64,000 nucleotides of DNA from Volvox africanus (taxonomy: Eukaryota; Chlorophyta; Chlorophyceae; Chlamydomonadales; Volvocaceae), in assembly GCA_030268105.1 (NCBI GenBank), contig BSDZ01000117.1:434001-498000 (forward strand), read 5' to 3'. The notes beneath the pieces were generated by a model. It did not search any database. It was not told where the DNA came from and saw only the letters and a list, made by a program, of their open reading frames with translations. Position numbers and translations under genes: made by a program. Positions within the stretch are counted from its first letter, which is position 1; the number at the start of each line of letters is the position of its first letter. Shown piece by piece: positions 52,901-64,000 of this stretch.

Positions 52901-55900
52901 ACATCAACCAGAATCAGAGAACCAATTGATTGAACAGAACTACTTGGCGGCAATTTCGGGGAGAAAGATTACGTGGGTGTAGGGGGACAAGAAACAACAA
53001 AGCGAAACAGTGAGATGGCGTCCACCGAGGCATGGCGAAGAGTAACACGCTTACTGGAAAACAGGCGCTTCAGTGTGCCTTTCCGTCCGCAGTCTACAGC
53101 GGATTCGCATTTGATAACAGATCGAGGAGGAAGACAGGGATCCGATGGGATAATGATGGCGGTGATGGTCTCAGTAAGGCAAGGGAAATTGGACCTCCCA
53201 AACACATCCTCCCTAGCCACACCTGCACAGGAAATTTCCCCTCTCCTTGTGCCTCACCATCACGGGCATGAGCCCCCGCAAATCCTTGCCGTACTTTTCG
53301 AAAAACGCACGTGCGTGCGAGTTGCTGATAGAGATGCCGAAGCGCCGCCACACCGCCACGAACTGATCGGTGTTGACCTGGCGGCGAATGGATCCGGGAG
53401 AATGGACGTACGGAGAATTGGGACAGGGCTCTACGATCAGAGATCAGCAGAAAAACAAGAACCCACCAAAAAGCGAGAAAGGCAAGATGAGTGCAAAGAA
53501 GGAAAGAGCAAGGAGACGCACGCCAAGGCTGTCAAAGGGCACTGCCCCTGGGACGGTGATGGTGGTAACGAGTGTGGAATCGGGGGCTGAGACGTGTTGG
53601 GGCCGCTCCTTCTTCAGAGATGGTGCAGATTAGAAGTCGGGGAAAGAGAAGGGCGCGTGGCGCGGCTTCATCACCGTTGCCGCTTCACAGCTGCAGCTAT
53701 TCCACAACTGGTGGGGGAACATTAATTGTGGCGGTGATGGGTCATGCAGTTGGGTGTAGCAGTATTGCGGCCAAATAGCCGCCGCAGGTGGCCTTGGCAC
53801 CTAGCCCTTGTGCGGGTCATCCGTTACACAGCTCCCCCCACCGCCGTTCCCCTCTCGCAGCTTCCCCACCACCGCTCCCCCCTCGCAGCTCTCCCCTCGC
53901 AGCTCCCCCCTCGCAGCTTAGGGATTCTGATCGGGTTCTCCGGCGGAGGGGGCGGCGGCGCATTCGTCTCTGGTTGCAGATCCACGACCCCTCCTGCCAA
54001 GGAAAGCATGTGGTGGTGGCGGCCCCCGGGAGCGCCACCTGCCTGCCCCTGCGCGCATCCCTTACCTTGTCTTTGGGACCCAGGTCCGTGTATTTCTTAG
54101 CCAGCACCGTTGCAAAGGCCTGTAGCAGCAACGTGCGCTCCTTGACGTGCACCTGCGGAAATAACACGAGTATCCACGACATAATGAGACCGGTCGGGGT
54201 GTGTGTCGGGACAAGGCGGATGTATTCGAATCAAACAGATGTATCTCAAGATTGCGCCCCGTAAGTATTAATGGAGGGCCCGGAGGCAGCCATTCAAGTC
54301 TCCGTGCCCGCGGGTTGAGTTTGTCTGATACCGCACGAAGTCAGATTGCCCACTGCATTGGAAGGGGACAATCTGTGTTTGTAGGCGGATGTGTAGATGG
54401 GTACGAGGTGCCATCTGCCAGCCACAAACCATACTACGTTGCAAAGCGCCAAAAAAACACCAATCCTTAACAAATGCCACCATTCCCAAGACAGATGTGC
54501 GCACGCGCGCGTGGCTCAGTTGCTAAAAACCTCGCATACTCGTCCTAACCTGCTGGCCACCACAACAGCAACAACGACACGCACAACGCATGCGGACGCC
54601 CCTGCGTTTTTTCCCGTCACGGGCATTCACCACTCGTTCCGAGGCCTCTCACGTCTTCTTCCCCTCCCTAGAATGACGCACCGCCGCCGACCGCCGCAGC
54701 ATCTCCCTCAGCCGCTCTTCCAGCTGTAGCACCTCCGGCTGAAGCTCTTGAGTAGCGCGACCCGCTGCGCCCGCTGGCGATTTACCAGCAGCAGCGACGC
54801 CGATGCCGTTGACTGCGGAAGACCGCCGCCGTGCACCTGGCGGCGCGCTAGTGGGACGTGTCCTGCGGCCGTTGCCGCCGGCACCGTCGGCGCCTTCATC
54901 GGTGGTGGCGCGCCCTCGCGCCGGCTTTGCCCCCGCCGCCCCCTCGTCCATGACGTGGAACACCCCGGGGCGGATTTCGACCTGTCCACATAACGAAGGA
55001 TTGCAGCTCATGGGGTTCCAGGACACATTTTGTCGCGCCCCTTTTCCTCCGTACCACCAAACTGCAGTGAGCTTATCAACCCCCATCCCACCACAATCAG
55101 AGCCCGGGTAGGTCTCACGTGAGCTACGCACGTGCCTCGCAGTTCTTAAACCGCTTCCCCCTCCCATCTATTGTTGCACCTCCACGCTTCGCTTAAGGCA
55201 CTGTATGCGCTTTCCAGGCGACACGCACAAGTGACCGCCGAAATTGTATCCGCCATTTCACCTGTCCGGCTGACCATGTTCCTCCAAGATCACGCCAAAA
55301 TGAATATGCTCCTTCGCTCGCTCCCGTCCGCGCACCCGCACAACCACACATGTCGTCTCATCGCGCCCGCCCTTCTTCCTGTCGGCCGATGACTCATCCA
55401 TCATACTTTCACCCGCTCATCATTCCCTCGGCCCGCGCCCACCATTGCCCATCTTCACCCATCCCCGTTGCAGCTGGCCAATCACCCACCTACCCGAACG
55501 TCTCTCCGCAGCGCCTCACGATTTGCGGGATGCAGCCCCTGCGGCGCACCTGCATGAACCCCCAAACATTAACAAGACCCAACCAGCAGGCAGAAGCAGG
55601 CAGCAAGGGGCGGGAGACGGGGAAGATATCACGGCCCTGCGCACACGTGCAGGTGTTGAGGTTTGCAATGGGATGTACGCGTTTTTCATCGCATCCGGCA
55701 TTGAGTTTGCCGTCCAATATCGCTGTTTCCCGCATGACCTCATCGTCCAAACAGGGTCTGACAGGCATCTACGGGACTGGCTGTTTACTCGACGTTCTTA
55801 AAAATTGAACAGTGTACAGGCCGCGAGCATTGCTCACAACGAGTCGCAACGGCTTTAGGAACATGGTTTGCCTTCGCAGCGGGATCGTCGCTCTAGACCC

Positions 55901-56250
55901 ACGTGGCTGCTGCCAGCGGCAATCACCGAAGGAGGCCGTACTGTCCTTACCTTGATTTTTTGGGTCCCAAAATAGTGGGCCGTTTCCGATAGGTGGTGTC
56001 GGATACTGTGACGAGGGGCAGCAGTTGGGTTTTGATAAGTTTTGTGTAAAGCTAAGCGAGTGACGGCCCCCCATGTGTCGTCCTCCGACGCCGTCGTATA
56101 AGGCCGCACCTCCGGTCTCGGATTCGATGCTCGCCTTTCTTTAAAGGCGGCTTCTATTTTAGCCGCCTGAGCGCGAGACAAGCGGCCCCCGTTAGCATTT
56201 GTTTCGCGCTGAGCCTGGTCGCCATAACTGGCCTTGAGGATACGATCCAT
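43932..56250 (-). CDS. EML-type (echinoderm microtubule-associated-like) WD40 protein with an N-terminal helical extension
   Basis: Nineteen phase-matched exons: 55951-56250, 54682-54981, 54066-54152, 53258-53377, 52630-52764, 52034-52134, 51001-51103, 50522-50670, 49969-50166, 49299-49471, 48716-48887, 48124-48202, 47857-47929, 47402-47568, 46375-46506, 45975-46064, 45395-45526, 44563-44868, 43932-44177; about 1020 aa. After a basic N-terminus and an RPTSAPPG region comes an EF-hand-like helical section (DQFVAVWRRFGISISNSHAR) without intact calcium loops. Then follows the HELP-type segment GVWPPSNWDPRLAERSAQLP and the tandem propellers of EML proteins: FFLGHDDDVLC, GIQALAFSPDGSRLA, TYGQNHIKFWRL, VRMWDV, CDIWEV, RGCAFSPDGQQLAVG, NGHSSTVRHLDWS, GTDINSV, YGGHCSHVMNVRWS and GGMDRGVFQW. 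EML proteins bind tubulin; in a green alga a cilium/axoneme role is likely but inferred. The Pro-rich last 50 residues are unusual. An extra small exon between exons 1 and 2 cannot be excluded. Confidence 0.9.
45831..45857. repeat. (CA)n microsatellite in an EML intron
   Basis: A CA dinucleotide run with one CG interruption near its end, between exons 16 and 17 of the EML gene. Confidence 0.9.
46618..46654. repeat. (TTG)n(TTA)n(TTG)n triplet repeat in an EML intron
   Basis: An imperfect triplet run of TTG and TTA units within the intron between exons 14 and 15 of the EML gene; non-coding. Confidence 0.9.
51552..51775. ncRNA. Perfect 91-bp inverted repeat with 42-nt loop; candidate intronic hairpin RNA (miRNA/siRNA precursor)
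   Basis: The left arm 51552-51642 and the right arm 51685-51775 are exact reverse complements over all 91 positions, checked base by base; the loop is 51643-51684. Complementarity ends sharply on the outside. The structure lies in the intron between exons 6 and 7 of the EML gene (51104-52033), so it would be transcribed with that gene. Long, near-perfect, often intronic hairpins are the known form of miRNA and siRNA precursors in Chlamydomonas. Alternatives are a small foldback transposon or an assembly artefact; the arms show no TA or other obvious target duplication. The structure is certain, its RNA function is inferred. Confidence 0.6.
53849..53918. repeat. Short tandem repeat of a 14-nt C-rich unit
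   Basis: About four copies of a unit of the type cccccctcgcagct lie in tandem, slightly varied, in the EML intron between exons 3 and 4. On the coding strand the unit reads agctgcgagggggg. Confidence 0.8.
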
Positions 56251-59200
56251 TCTTAACCTGTGCGATGGTTATAAGAAATAATTGAATGACTCACGCACAC
56301 CGTCCGCTGTGTTCGATGTTTGGATTGCACTAACTGTTGCTGAAACATTAGTACCATCCGTTGAGGAACGCTTTAGAATTATTAGCTATACATTCAGATA
56401 GATATAGCGTTAAAGACGGTGCCCTGTTTAGGAGGTCAACGAGAGAGGACGGATGAAAACAAAAGCCGAATCCAGTGCTTCGTTGATAAATTGTTAAGTG
56501 AAATGGACTCCATCAATGCCCAGAACCAGATCGCCTGCATCAGCAAGAAACTCTGAAGCAACTGAAGTACGGGACCGGCCATCACTCGTCTAAGGGAAAT
56601 AGGTTGAATAAGTCTTCAGAATGAAGTATCGGTCGGATCTGCCTGCAGTCTGCAATAGCTAGCTCAGACCCGTGCGTGAATCCTCGTGTATGTACTGTGC
56701 GCTTACCTGCAACGGCTGCGTCAACCGCTGTAGGTACCTGGGTGTTCGGCGCGCCAGGATAGGGTCACATTTTGCATGGCCACGCCTAACTTGCATCAAT
56801 TCAGGGACGCAACACCTTCTATTCTAGGCTGACTGGGAACATAATTCTTAAGCTGTCTACAGCTATCTTTTACGCTCAGCAGACGTGTGCCCACTGACTT
56901 GAGGACTTGTTATCCTGCTGTGTTTCTTATCAGCTACACTCCACCTTCCCCAGCTAACAGGTAACATGAAACCTGTCTACAGTTTCCACTGCCATGTTGC
57001 TGCTATGCCTGACTGTGAAACCAAGGAAAAACCCAACGTAACCCATCTGTAGCCTACATCATAACGATGCAAGCAATCCTTGTCAAGCACTACTTCATCT
57101 AATAAGACATATCGTCTGTTGGTTACAATCCTGCATTGGCGGGTGTTTATCGTCGTTAAATTCTCCAGTACAAGGTACCGGAGGTAACCCACCAAAAGGC
57201 CAAGCGCCTTTCGTGCTACACACAACCCTTCGCATCTATTCCAATATAATGGTAAGTCACGGCTCTACCAAGAAACCTTCCAAAGGGAAGGATGGAACTT
57301 ACAAAGCGCATGAAGCCCACGAAAAGCCAGACGGCCAAACCAGGACTCGAGAGCAATAGTGATACAAGGTCATACAAAAAATACATTCAAGGTGTCACGA
57401 CAATGTAAAACTTCAGCTAGCACAGGTCGTTCTACGCTCCTACACGAACGACTGGTATTGCTACAGCAGACGGCGTTACGCATGCTTGCAACCATAATAC
57501 AACCAGGAGCTGTCCAAGCCCGATGGCTCACGGCGATACGCCTCCTCGAGACGCCCTTGGACGAACCGAAAAATATCTACACGCAAATGCAGCCTGATGA
57601 CATGGACGCCCGTATCAGACCCAGCAGGAGCATAACTAGGATAATTGCTGTAATGGGAGCGTCCGCAAGGTCAATCAAATTATCGGCGCTCTGCATGGAG
57701 CTGCTGGCTTTCGCAATTATGGGCTCCTGCGGTCTCCTCGGACCGTCCATCCTGCAAGCCGCGGAAAGATAAGCTCCAAGCCCAAGGGTTGCGACTTCTC
57801 AGGCGTAAGACTAGCAAAGCCTAGCACAGGTCGTTATTGTAGGTAGATGTAGATGCAACCGCTAAGAAGATAACAAAGTTCAGCAAAAAAGACTTACCTG
57901 GCAACAGTTTCAGCCCGTGTACCCTTAGGCGGTCGGGCAGAGCACGCTGACCAAAAGGAGACGGTTATCTTCAGTACTGTCCCTTTCAACGGTATGCAAG
58001 CGTGTCGAAAAGGGAATATAAAGACACATGAAATGAAGGATAGGAATAGAAACTAAGTTGGTTTGTGTTACACCGTACAACATTTCGTGCAGTTACGACA
58101 TTCATGTGCTTACTGAAGTTCTTTTGAGAAGTAGTGTCGAGTCAACTTTGTATATGGCATGATCTATGCGCACGCCTGCACAAAGGGAAATCCTGGGAAA
58201 CCAAATGCTGGCTTGATCAGGTTGCCTACTTAGCAACGCTCAGCATCCGTGCATCATGAAAACACTCATTCCGATCATTTAGTCGGTCAGCGCATCTTAC
58301 GGTAAGAAAGTTGTGCTGAATTGCTTCTCAACCCGTGTCTGTGCGGTGTGCAGGGAGCTTCCTCCTTTGCATCCAGGTAGCACAAGAGAGCAATCCATGG
58401 TGCATCGCACCTTGAGATCTTTTCATGCACCGCAATAGAACAAGTGGCACTGGCTGATGATGACAAAAGAGTCGTAGCTGAATCTTGTTGGGAAGGGCTG
58501 GGAAGGCTCTGATGCACCTTGGAAGGCCGCGCGGCATACCTCATACCCCCACCTTAACGTGTTTCGCTAGCTACTGCTGCCAAGCTGCTGGTAACAGTGC
58601 AACAGGCTACAAGTTTTGTATCCGCCTAAGACGGGGGATTCGTAGGCAAACGCCTTCTGCCGCAACGTACCTAAAATTGGGTTTTAGGCTAGGCCACAGA
58701 TGAAAGATTCAGCATGCTCAGGCAAGAATAGGCATAACACTTGGAGCTGCGAAGCTCGTCATAACAATACGCATTAGGAGTATCTGCATGGTTACTGCAT
58801 AGAAACAGCAATCTAGAAAGTGAAACACCACATCTTCGACCAGGCAATTTCGGGGGCATGATGGCTGAAGTTGGGCTGAAATCCCTTCGGTCCGCAGTGT
58901 GCATTGAGCCACCCTCCGCAGCCACCAACCGCCATGGATAGGGCACCAAGGGGCTGTTATAACACTGCACATGCCAACCTACCGGATCTTGTTCGCGTTA
59001 ATGATCAACAAAATGTGTCTGACTGCAGAGCAATTACACATCAAGAATGCCGCTAAAATCCTGCATTGGTGTCAAGATCTGGTTGCACGGATGTGAACCC
59101 GTACAATGTAGGCTCTCCACACGGTGTGGGACCCTAAAAGCACAGGTTTGTACAATACCGTTGCCCTAGCACCCCCTTCGCAAGATCACCATCCTCTGGG

Positions 59201-59972
59201 AACGGTTGACTGATTCAGGGTACACTGCAACCCTCCTTCAATGTTACTGCCTCGTAATCAAAGGCCCCTGTTGGGGTGGTCCGATCCGCATATCGGTTGC
59301 ATCTATAGACCAACAACCCACCCTTGCTCGCCTGTAAGCTCCCTGTCATGTTAGCAGGGCGGTAACCTCCCTATCGCCTATTTCCCGAGGCTTCCTACCA
59401 TGCACTGCCTATCGCCTATCCCTATCACCGGTAACTTACCTATCCCGCTATCAGGTCCCCGGGCGCGCTTTCGTCATAGGCCAATAGAGTAACGATTCAG
59501 GTGCATTACTAGACACAGACCCTGACTTAAGGAGGGCTCTCCTAGAGAGCTGTCGACGCATCTTGCAACTTCGCACTGCCACTAGTAAAGACCACGTCGC
59601 ACAGCTTCAGCGGGTGTTTCTGCCTGCGAACATGCTGGACTTCAACCATGCAAGGAGGTCTAGTGCGTGATGTGGATTAAAGGCATAATGCACATTATCT
59701 ATACTCGAAATCCATATGCATTACAGCTTCTGTGAACACCAGCTTTGACAAGACAGAGATCAAGAAGTGGCCCGCTGATGAAATGTGACATTTTTGAAAT
59801 GCAGTATAATGAACCTTCGCGCTGATTCTGCTGCATAACACCAGTTTCATGGATGCAAGTGCTATGATATGGGCGTAAAGGTGTACGGCAGCGCCGACTT
59901 TGCCGGCACTAAGTTACCAGGCCTGCAGCTCATTACTTCTCTTTCATTAGGTGGTTGCTGTAAGCGACGACC
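56251..59972. other. Intergenic spacer
   Basis: A 3.7-kb region between the divergent EML and eL6 genes. Frames are short on both strands; the longest plus frame (57359-57772, 137 codons) has no recognisable motif or upstream context. A short phrase, ctagcacaggtcgtt, occurs twice (near 57418 and 57822). I see no RNA gene or mobile element here. It should hold the promoters of both genes. Confidence 0.5.
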
Positions 59973-60783
59973 ATGGCCAAGCCCGCCAAGTTCATCGCCC
60001 GTGGCATTACTGCCGAGGGCAGGGCCAAGACCTACAAGTGAGTTGTGGCACTTGCAGCTATAGCGCGAATAGTTCTACTTGTGATATTATTGCAATTCAT
60101 TATCACATTGTATTGTTTACTAGCGGCTTTCAAGTGCTTTGCGCCGCCATAAAGCTGGCTCCTTTAACCCGTGTAGGCGTAAGGGCCTGTGGGCGATTAA
60201 GAAGAAGAACGGAGGCAAGTTTCCTACTCACCCAAAGAAGGTGGTACCAGCCCGGGCTGAGGGCAGGGCGCCTCGCTTTTACCCCGCCGATGATGTGCCT
60301 AAGCCCCTGGCGCATAAGGCGGTTCATAAGCCCACCCAGCTTCGAGCTAGCATTACGCCAGGCACAGTCCTTATTCTGCTGGCGGGCCGCTTTAAGGGCA
60401 AGAGGGTCATTTTCCTCAGCCAGCTGCCATCGGGCCTCTTGCTGGTTACTGGCCCGTTCAAACTGAACGGCGTGCCGGCTCGCCGTGTGAATGCCGCTTA
60501 TGTTATCGCTACCAGCACGAAGGTGGCGCTGCCGAAGCTGGATCTTACGCCGTTTACCGACAAATATTTCCAGGGTGAGGAGGAGAAGCGCAGCAAGAAG
60601 GGCGAGTCTGAGTTCTTCACCGCAGCGGATGCCAAGAAGAAGGAGCTCAGTCAGAAGTATATTGAGAACCAGAAGACGTTGGACGCGGCAATTTTGCCCG
60701 CTCTGTCCACCGATCTGAAGGGCTATCTCTCGACGCGCTTCACGCTCAAGGATGGCGACCGCCCACACCTCATGAAGTTCTAA
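59973..60783 (+). CDS. RPL6: 60S ribosomal protein eL6
   Basis: Two exons (59973-60037 and 60177-60783) join in phase to 223 aa. The first gives MAKPAKFIARGITAEGRAKT followed by YK; the second starts RKGLWAIKKKNGGKFP. The core matches eL6: RFYPADDVPKP, RASITPGTVLILLAGRFKGK with the KOW-type RNA-binding loop, VIFLSQLPSGLLLVTGPFKL, NGVPARRVNAAYVIATSTKV, and a lysine-rich C-terminal part ending in LMKF. It is a structural protein of the large cytosolic ribosomal subunit. Codon use is strongly GC3-biased and the intron is short and near the 5' end, both usual for highly expressed algal ribosomal-protein genes. The start is an ATG preceded by a purine/CC context (gaccATGG). Confidence 0.95.
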
Positions 60784-62107
60784 ATGGTCCCTTGTAGCGG
60801 GGTTGTGTCGATGTGCAGTTGGTGGGCCGCACGGTGATAGCGGCATCTGCGGGGAGATGTGTAACTTGAAAGCGTGTGTCAGTATTTCCCCTTCAGCCCT
60901 CCCATGCCTGCACTATACAGGGTAGCAAATGACCTTTCCCCCGTATGTAGCTAGTCGTGCAGCCAGAATTCCCTATGGAAACGGGTGTCGTGCGTCGGCT
61001 AGAATGGAAGCGGCTTTGAGGAAACCGTCATTTGGGTAAGGCGCTGGTGAGAAGGCAGCCGGCAAAGTTTTGAGGGGCGGAACTTAATATCCACAGCATG
61101 GTAGTATAACTTTCTTTTGGGAACCTTCGACGGGGAGTTTGGAAGCTTATGAGACTTATCAGGACGCCCCAAGCATCCCGGGGACGCTAATTGATCTTTA
61201 GGATAACGCCCATCAATTCATTTTTTAGTTTGAAACAGACACAAGTCATTGTGATCATCCAGATGCCGTGGGTTTTCAGGTTTCCTTGCAGCTAAGCGGA
61301 TATACAGATTATATGACATTGGTAAACACCAAGGAAGAAGCGGTCAGTCGTGGATTCTCTTTACAGATCCAGGAAAAGATTCCACTTAAGACGTCCCTGT
61401 GGATTCCGATTCATGCCAGAATGTGGCATACCGTATTAGTGCCAGGTTTCTTCCTCCCTAGTGCAATGCCATGATATATGCACCTGTATGCATACCCATG
61501 CCCAAAATGTCCAACCCAAAATGAGAAATACTGCTCCTTCTGCAGAGCGCCTCCATGTTGCAACATCTCATCACACGCAGCGTCCCACGTAGCTGAGCTC
61601 TCCGTTTAGTATACTAAAACGTGCATGCGCTTTGTTCATAAAATTACGTCGGCATGTTATAAACCTGCCTGCGGAGGACCCGATCTCCCATTCACAGAAC
61701 CTTGGACCCTCAGCGTTCCCAAGTCCTCACTGTGCGCTATATGACCAGGATACAACGCTAGAACCAATGTGCTCAGTTTATCGCACTACCCTAATCAAAT
61801 GCACCATATCATGTACGCACTTCATGACGAGTACCCCAGATCGCACCGGCAACCGTGCCCCAGTGGAAAATCGTTCCCCATGCCATGGCCCCCAAACAAA
61901 CAAATCCCCTCCCGCTTGTCCATGCGCTTCTTGACGAAAAAGAATAATGTTGCTGTTCTGTAATAAGAGTTCAATATCTGGACTCTGGACATTTTCCTTC
62001 AAATGCAAAGGTACAAAACCTACACGCAAGGATGCGGGTACAACATTTCCGTAGAAAAACCAAAAGCCCGTGCTCCCCCCAAATTTGAACTAGTAGCCCG
62101 CCGTGCG
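60784..62107. other. Convergent intergenic spacer
   Basis: The 3' flanks of the eL6 (plus) and RING-finger (minus) genes. Only short frames without motifs are present. Confidence 0.5.
60860..60864 (+). promoter_or_regulatory. TGTAA polyadenylation signal of the eL6 gene
   Basis: TGTAA lies 76 nt after the eL6 stop codon, the expected signal and distance for chlorophycean mRNAs. Confidence 0.65.
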
Positions 62108-63799
62108 TTAGCTGTGACCAATGTACTTGAACCCTCCAATCATGCCCCGACAGAATGGGCACAGCGCTGGCTTAAGCGCGTTCAGTTTGCATAGTTCCCG
62201 ACTGCAATCTGCGCAAAGCCGATGGCCGCAGCGCAAGATGCTGAGCACATCGGGCTGGTCAAAACACACGCCGCATGTGCCCTCGCCGCTCTCTGACGCA
62301 GCTGCAGATGACAGGGTCCGCAGCAGCTGCCCCGCCAAATTCGCTGATGCGGCATTGGTTGGCGGACAGCCGGCACCAGCAGCCGCTACCCCGTCGACGT
62401 TCGAATCCATACATGTTAGCGGCCGCGCCCCCATCGAGATCACAGTGGAATTGCTTGCCTCCTGGCTGAAGGGGGATGCGGAGCCGCCCGGCGGAGGCGC
62501 CTGCCGGATGCTGGCGCTACAAACCGGATCCACGGAGGCGCGGCCACCATTGACAGAAGCTACGCTGCAGTTGGTCGCCCCGATAACGCAGGCAGTAATG
62601 GCGGTACCAATGTGCATGCTGTCCTCAACTTTGCCGTCACCAGCAGGGCACCGCGCCGCCATAGAAACGTGCAGAGAAGAGCTCGGAAGCATTGTGGTCA
62701 CCGCAGGGGCAGCTCGCACATCCGATGCCGTGCGCAGCAAGGGCTGGCCATCCAGTACCGCCGAAGACTGCACTGATCCCAAAGCCCCCACTGTTCCTGC
62801 GGCCGCCGCTGCCGCCTGCTCTGAATGGTCTCGAAGCAGATCCTGGAGGTCCAAGCCATGGGTCAGCTGCAATAGGCGATAGCGCCGTAAAACATTCTGC
62901 GGTGCCTCAACCAGGCTGGCCAGCATCGCCAGCACTGCGCCGTCAACCTGCTCGGGTTCCGCTGGCGTCTGTAGTACAGCTTCTGCCCCGCCACGCGCCA
63001 GCGCTGCTAAACTAATGGAACTGCGCCGCAACGACCGGACGCCAGTGTCCGACTGAAAAGCCGCATCCGGGTCGTCGTCGATAGACTCCATGGGTGTGAG
63101 AGGCAGCTGACGCCGGGCCGTCGCGACCGCGACATCTACACCTGAGATCTCAGTAGATCCCCGCGACTCGATGACGCCAGGCGGCGGCGGTACAGGAAGG
63201 GAGGGCGCACGGGATCGCATCGACGCGCGAGACAGCAGTGTTTCCGGTGGAGCTGTGCCAACGGTTCCTCCATAGCCGGCATGCAGGGATCCATTACATG
63301 AAGGACCAGCTTCCAGCGTTAGCTGCTGCGTGGAGTCACTTGCAGCTGGCGAAGCAATTGGTTGTGTGGATAATCGGCGCCAGAAGGGCCGCGAGCCACC
63401 GCCACTGGCATAGCGCGCCCGCACCTGCAGAGACGACAACTGTGAGGCTGATGGCGGCGCGGCTGACGCTGCCGTGTCAAGGACGGAACCCGCAGCGTCT
63501 GTGGTATTCGGGGAAATCGTAGGCACCGCCGTCGCTGGCGGTGCAATTTCACCCGTCGTGATGTCATCGGGAGGTCGCATCGCCTCCAAGATGTCATCAA
63601 GGTCGTCCAGCACATACTCAGCAACCGCAGCAAAGTCTTCCGCTGATGATAACTCACTTCGCGCATGCGGCTGTGTCTGTTGCTGTTGGGGACCTGCCAT
63701 TGACGATGGCACCGCGCCGCCGGCATTGCTGGCATTGAGGCAACGGTTCTTGTTGCCCGTGAGGAGAGCGCGCAGGCTGCGCGAGCGGCTGGGAGCGAC
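62108..63799 (-). CDS. C3HC4 RING-finger protein, probable E3 ubiquitin ligase (5' partial)
   Basis: One long exon starts after the acceptor ttctgcag (63800) with VAPSRSRSLR and ends at TAA (62108-62110); about 563 residues. Upstream exons probably lie beyond the right window edge. Most of it is Ala/Ser/Gly-rich and disordered, with an acidic patch (YVLDDLDDILEAM) near its start and a helical section near the middle (LLQLTHGLDLQDLLRDHSEQ). The C-terminal 50 residues form a RING: CGVC, RCGHRLCADC and CPFC give Cys-Cys-Cys-His-Cys-Cys-Cys-Cys, i.e. C3HC4. Such domains recruit E2 enzymes for ubiquitin transfer, so an E3 ligase is likely; substrate unknown. Ankyrin-RING proteins of plants share this layout, but no ankyrin repeat is in view. 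Confidence 0.85.
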   Translation of the reverse strand, partial: VAPSRSRSLRALLTGNKNRCLNASNAGGAVPSSMAGPQQQQTQPHARSELSSAEDFAAVAEYVLDDLDDILEAMRPPDDITTGEIAPPATAVPTISPNTTDAAGSVLDTAASAAPPSASQLSSLQVRARYASGGGSRPFWRRLSTQPIASPAASDSTQQLTLEAGPSCNGSLHAGYGGTVGTAPPETLLSRASMRSRAPSLPVPPPPGVIESRGSTEISGVDVAVATARRQLPLTPMESIDDDPDAAFQSDTGVRSLRRSSISLAALARGGAEAVLQTPAEPEQVDGAVLAMLASLVEAPQNVLRRYRLLQLTHGLDLQDLLRDHSEQAAAAAAGTVGALGSVQSSAVLDGQPLLRTASDVRAAPAVTTMLPSSSLHVSMAARCPAGDGKVEDSMHIGTAITACVIGATNCSVASVNGGRASVDPVCSASIRQAPPPGGSASPFSQEASNSTVISMGARPLTCMDSNVDGVAAAGAGCPPTNAASANLAGQLLRTLSSAAASESGEGTCGVCFDQPDVLSILRCGHRLCADCSRELCKLNALKPALCPFCRGMIGGFKYIGHS

Positions 63800-64000
63800 C
63801 TGCAGAATGATCACAGACGAGTCTGGCAGGGTTCATGCGATGGAAAGGTTGCACAACATATGGTACGTTGCAACACAGATTTTAGCAAGGTGGCGGATAC
63901 TACCCTTCAACGGCAACAACGCTCTTCGGTAAACGTCTTGCATTTTTGGTGCGGGCGAGGCATGGGTTGAGGCTGCGCCTGCGGCATGTCCGTGCAATGC

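Noticed and set aside
57359..57772. A 137-codon plus-strand frame in the EML-eL6 spacer
   Set aside because: No recognisable motif, atypical codon use, and no neighbouring exons.

Overview
This window is nuclear DNA of a green alga, most likely a volvocine (Chlamydomonas/Volvox-type) species. The signs are many short GC-rich exons split by GT-AG introns, long Ala/Gly/Ser/Gln runs in proteins, TGTAA-type polyadenylation signals, a plastid HU-like protein with a Pro/Ala/Lys tail, and a ciliary-type EML protein. Gene models were built by hand: exons were joined only where donor and acceptor phases agreed and the joined protein matched its family. The species is an inference.

Layout. 1-1482 (+): 3' part of an unknown RPxSA-motif protein. 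4898-13232 (-): a very large low-complexity protein of about 1865 aa with one C-terminal membrane segment. 15290-18687 (-): a complete TEY-type MAP kinase in 9 exons. 19264-21224 (+): the pseudouridine methyltransferase EMG1/NEP1 of 18S rRNA maturation, divergent from the kinase. 22450-23349 (-): a plastid HU-like nucleoid protein. 25153-37338 (-): an MSH6-type mismatch-repair protein in 18 exons. 38291-41100: a poorly resolved stretch with a C4 zinc-ribbon exon and a series of short charged exons. 41753-42636 (+): a broken ABCC-transporter nucleotide-binding domain. 43932-56250 (-): an EML-type WD40 protein of about 1020 aa in 19 exons. 59973-60783 (+): ribosomal protein eL6. 62108-63799 (-): the 3' part of a C3HC4 RING-finger protein. 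The spacers hold nothing I can support as genes.

Two things stand out. Intron 2 of the MSH6 gene holds an AT-rich, uninterrupted piece (about 35040-35538, + strand) of a bacterial IS256-family transposase. It is antisense to the host gene and lacks both ends. Rickettsia-type endosymbionts are known from volvocine algae, so transfer from one is possible but unproven. Second, an intron of the EML gene holds a perfect 91-bp inverted repeat around a 42-nt loop (51552-51775), which would fold as a long hairpin RNA like algal miRNA/siRNA precursors.

The genes are a mix of housekeeping, repair, signalling and cilium functions, with no operon-like logic, as expected in a eukaryotic nucleus. I found no CRISPR array, rRNA or confident tRNA.
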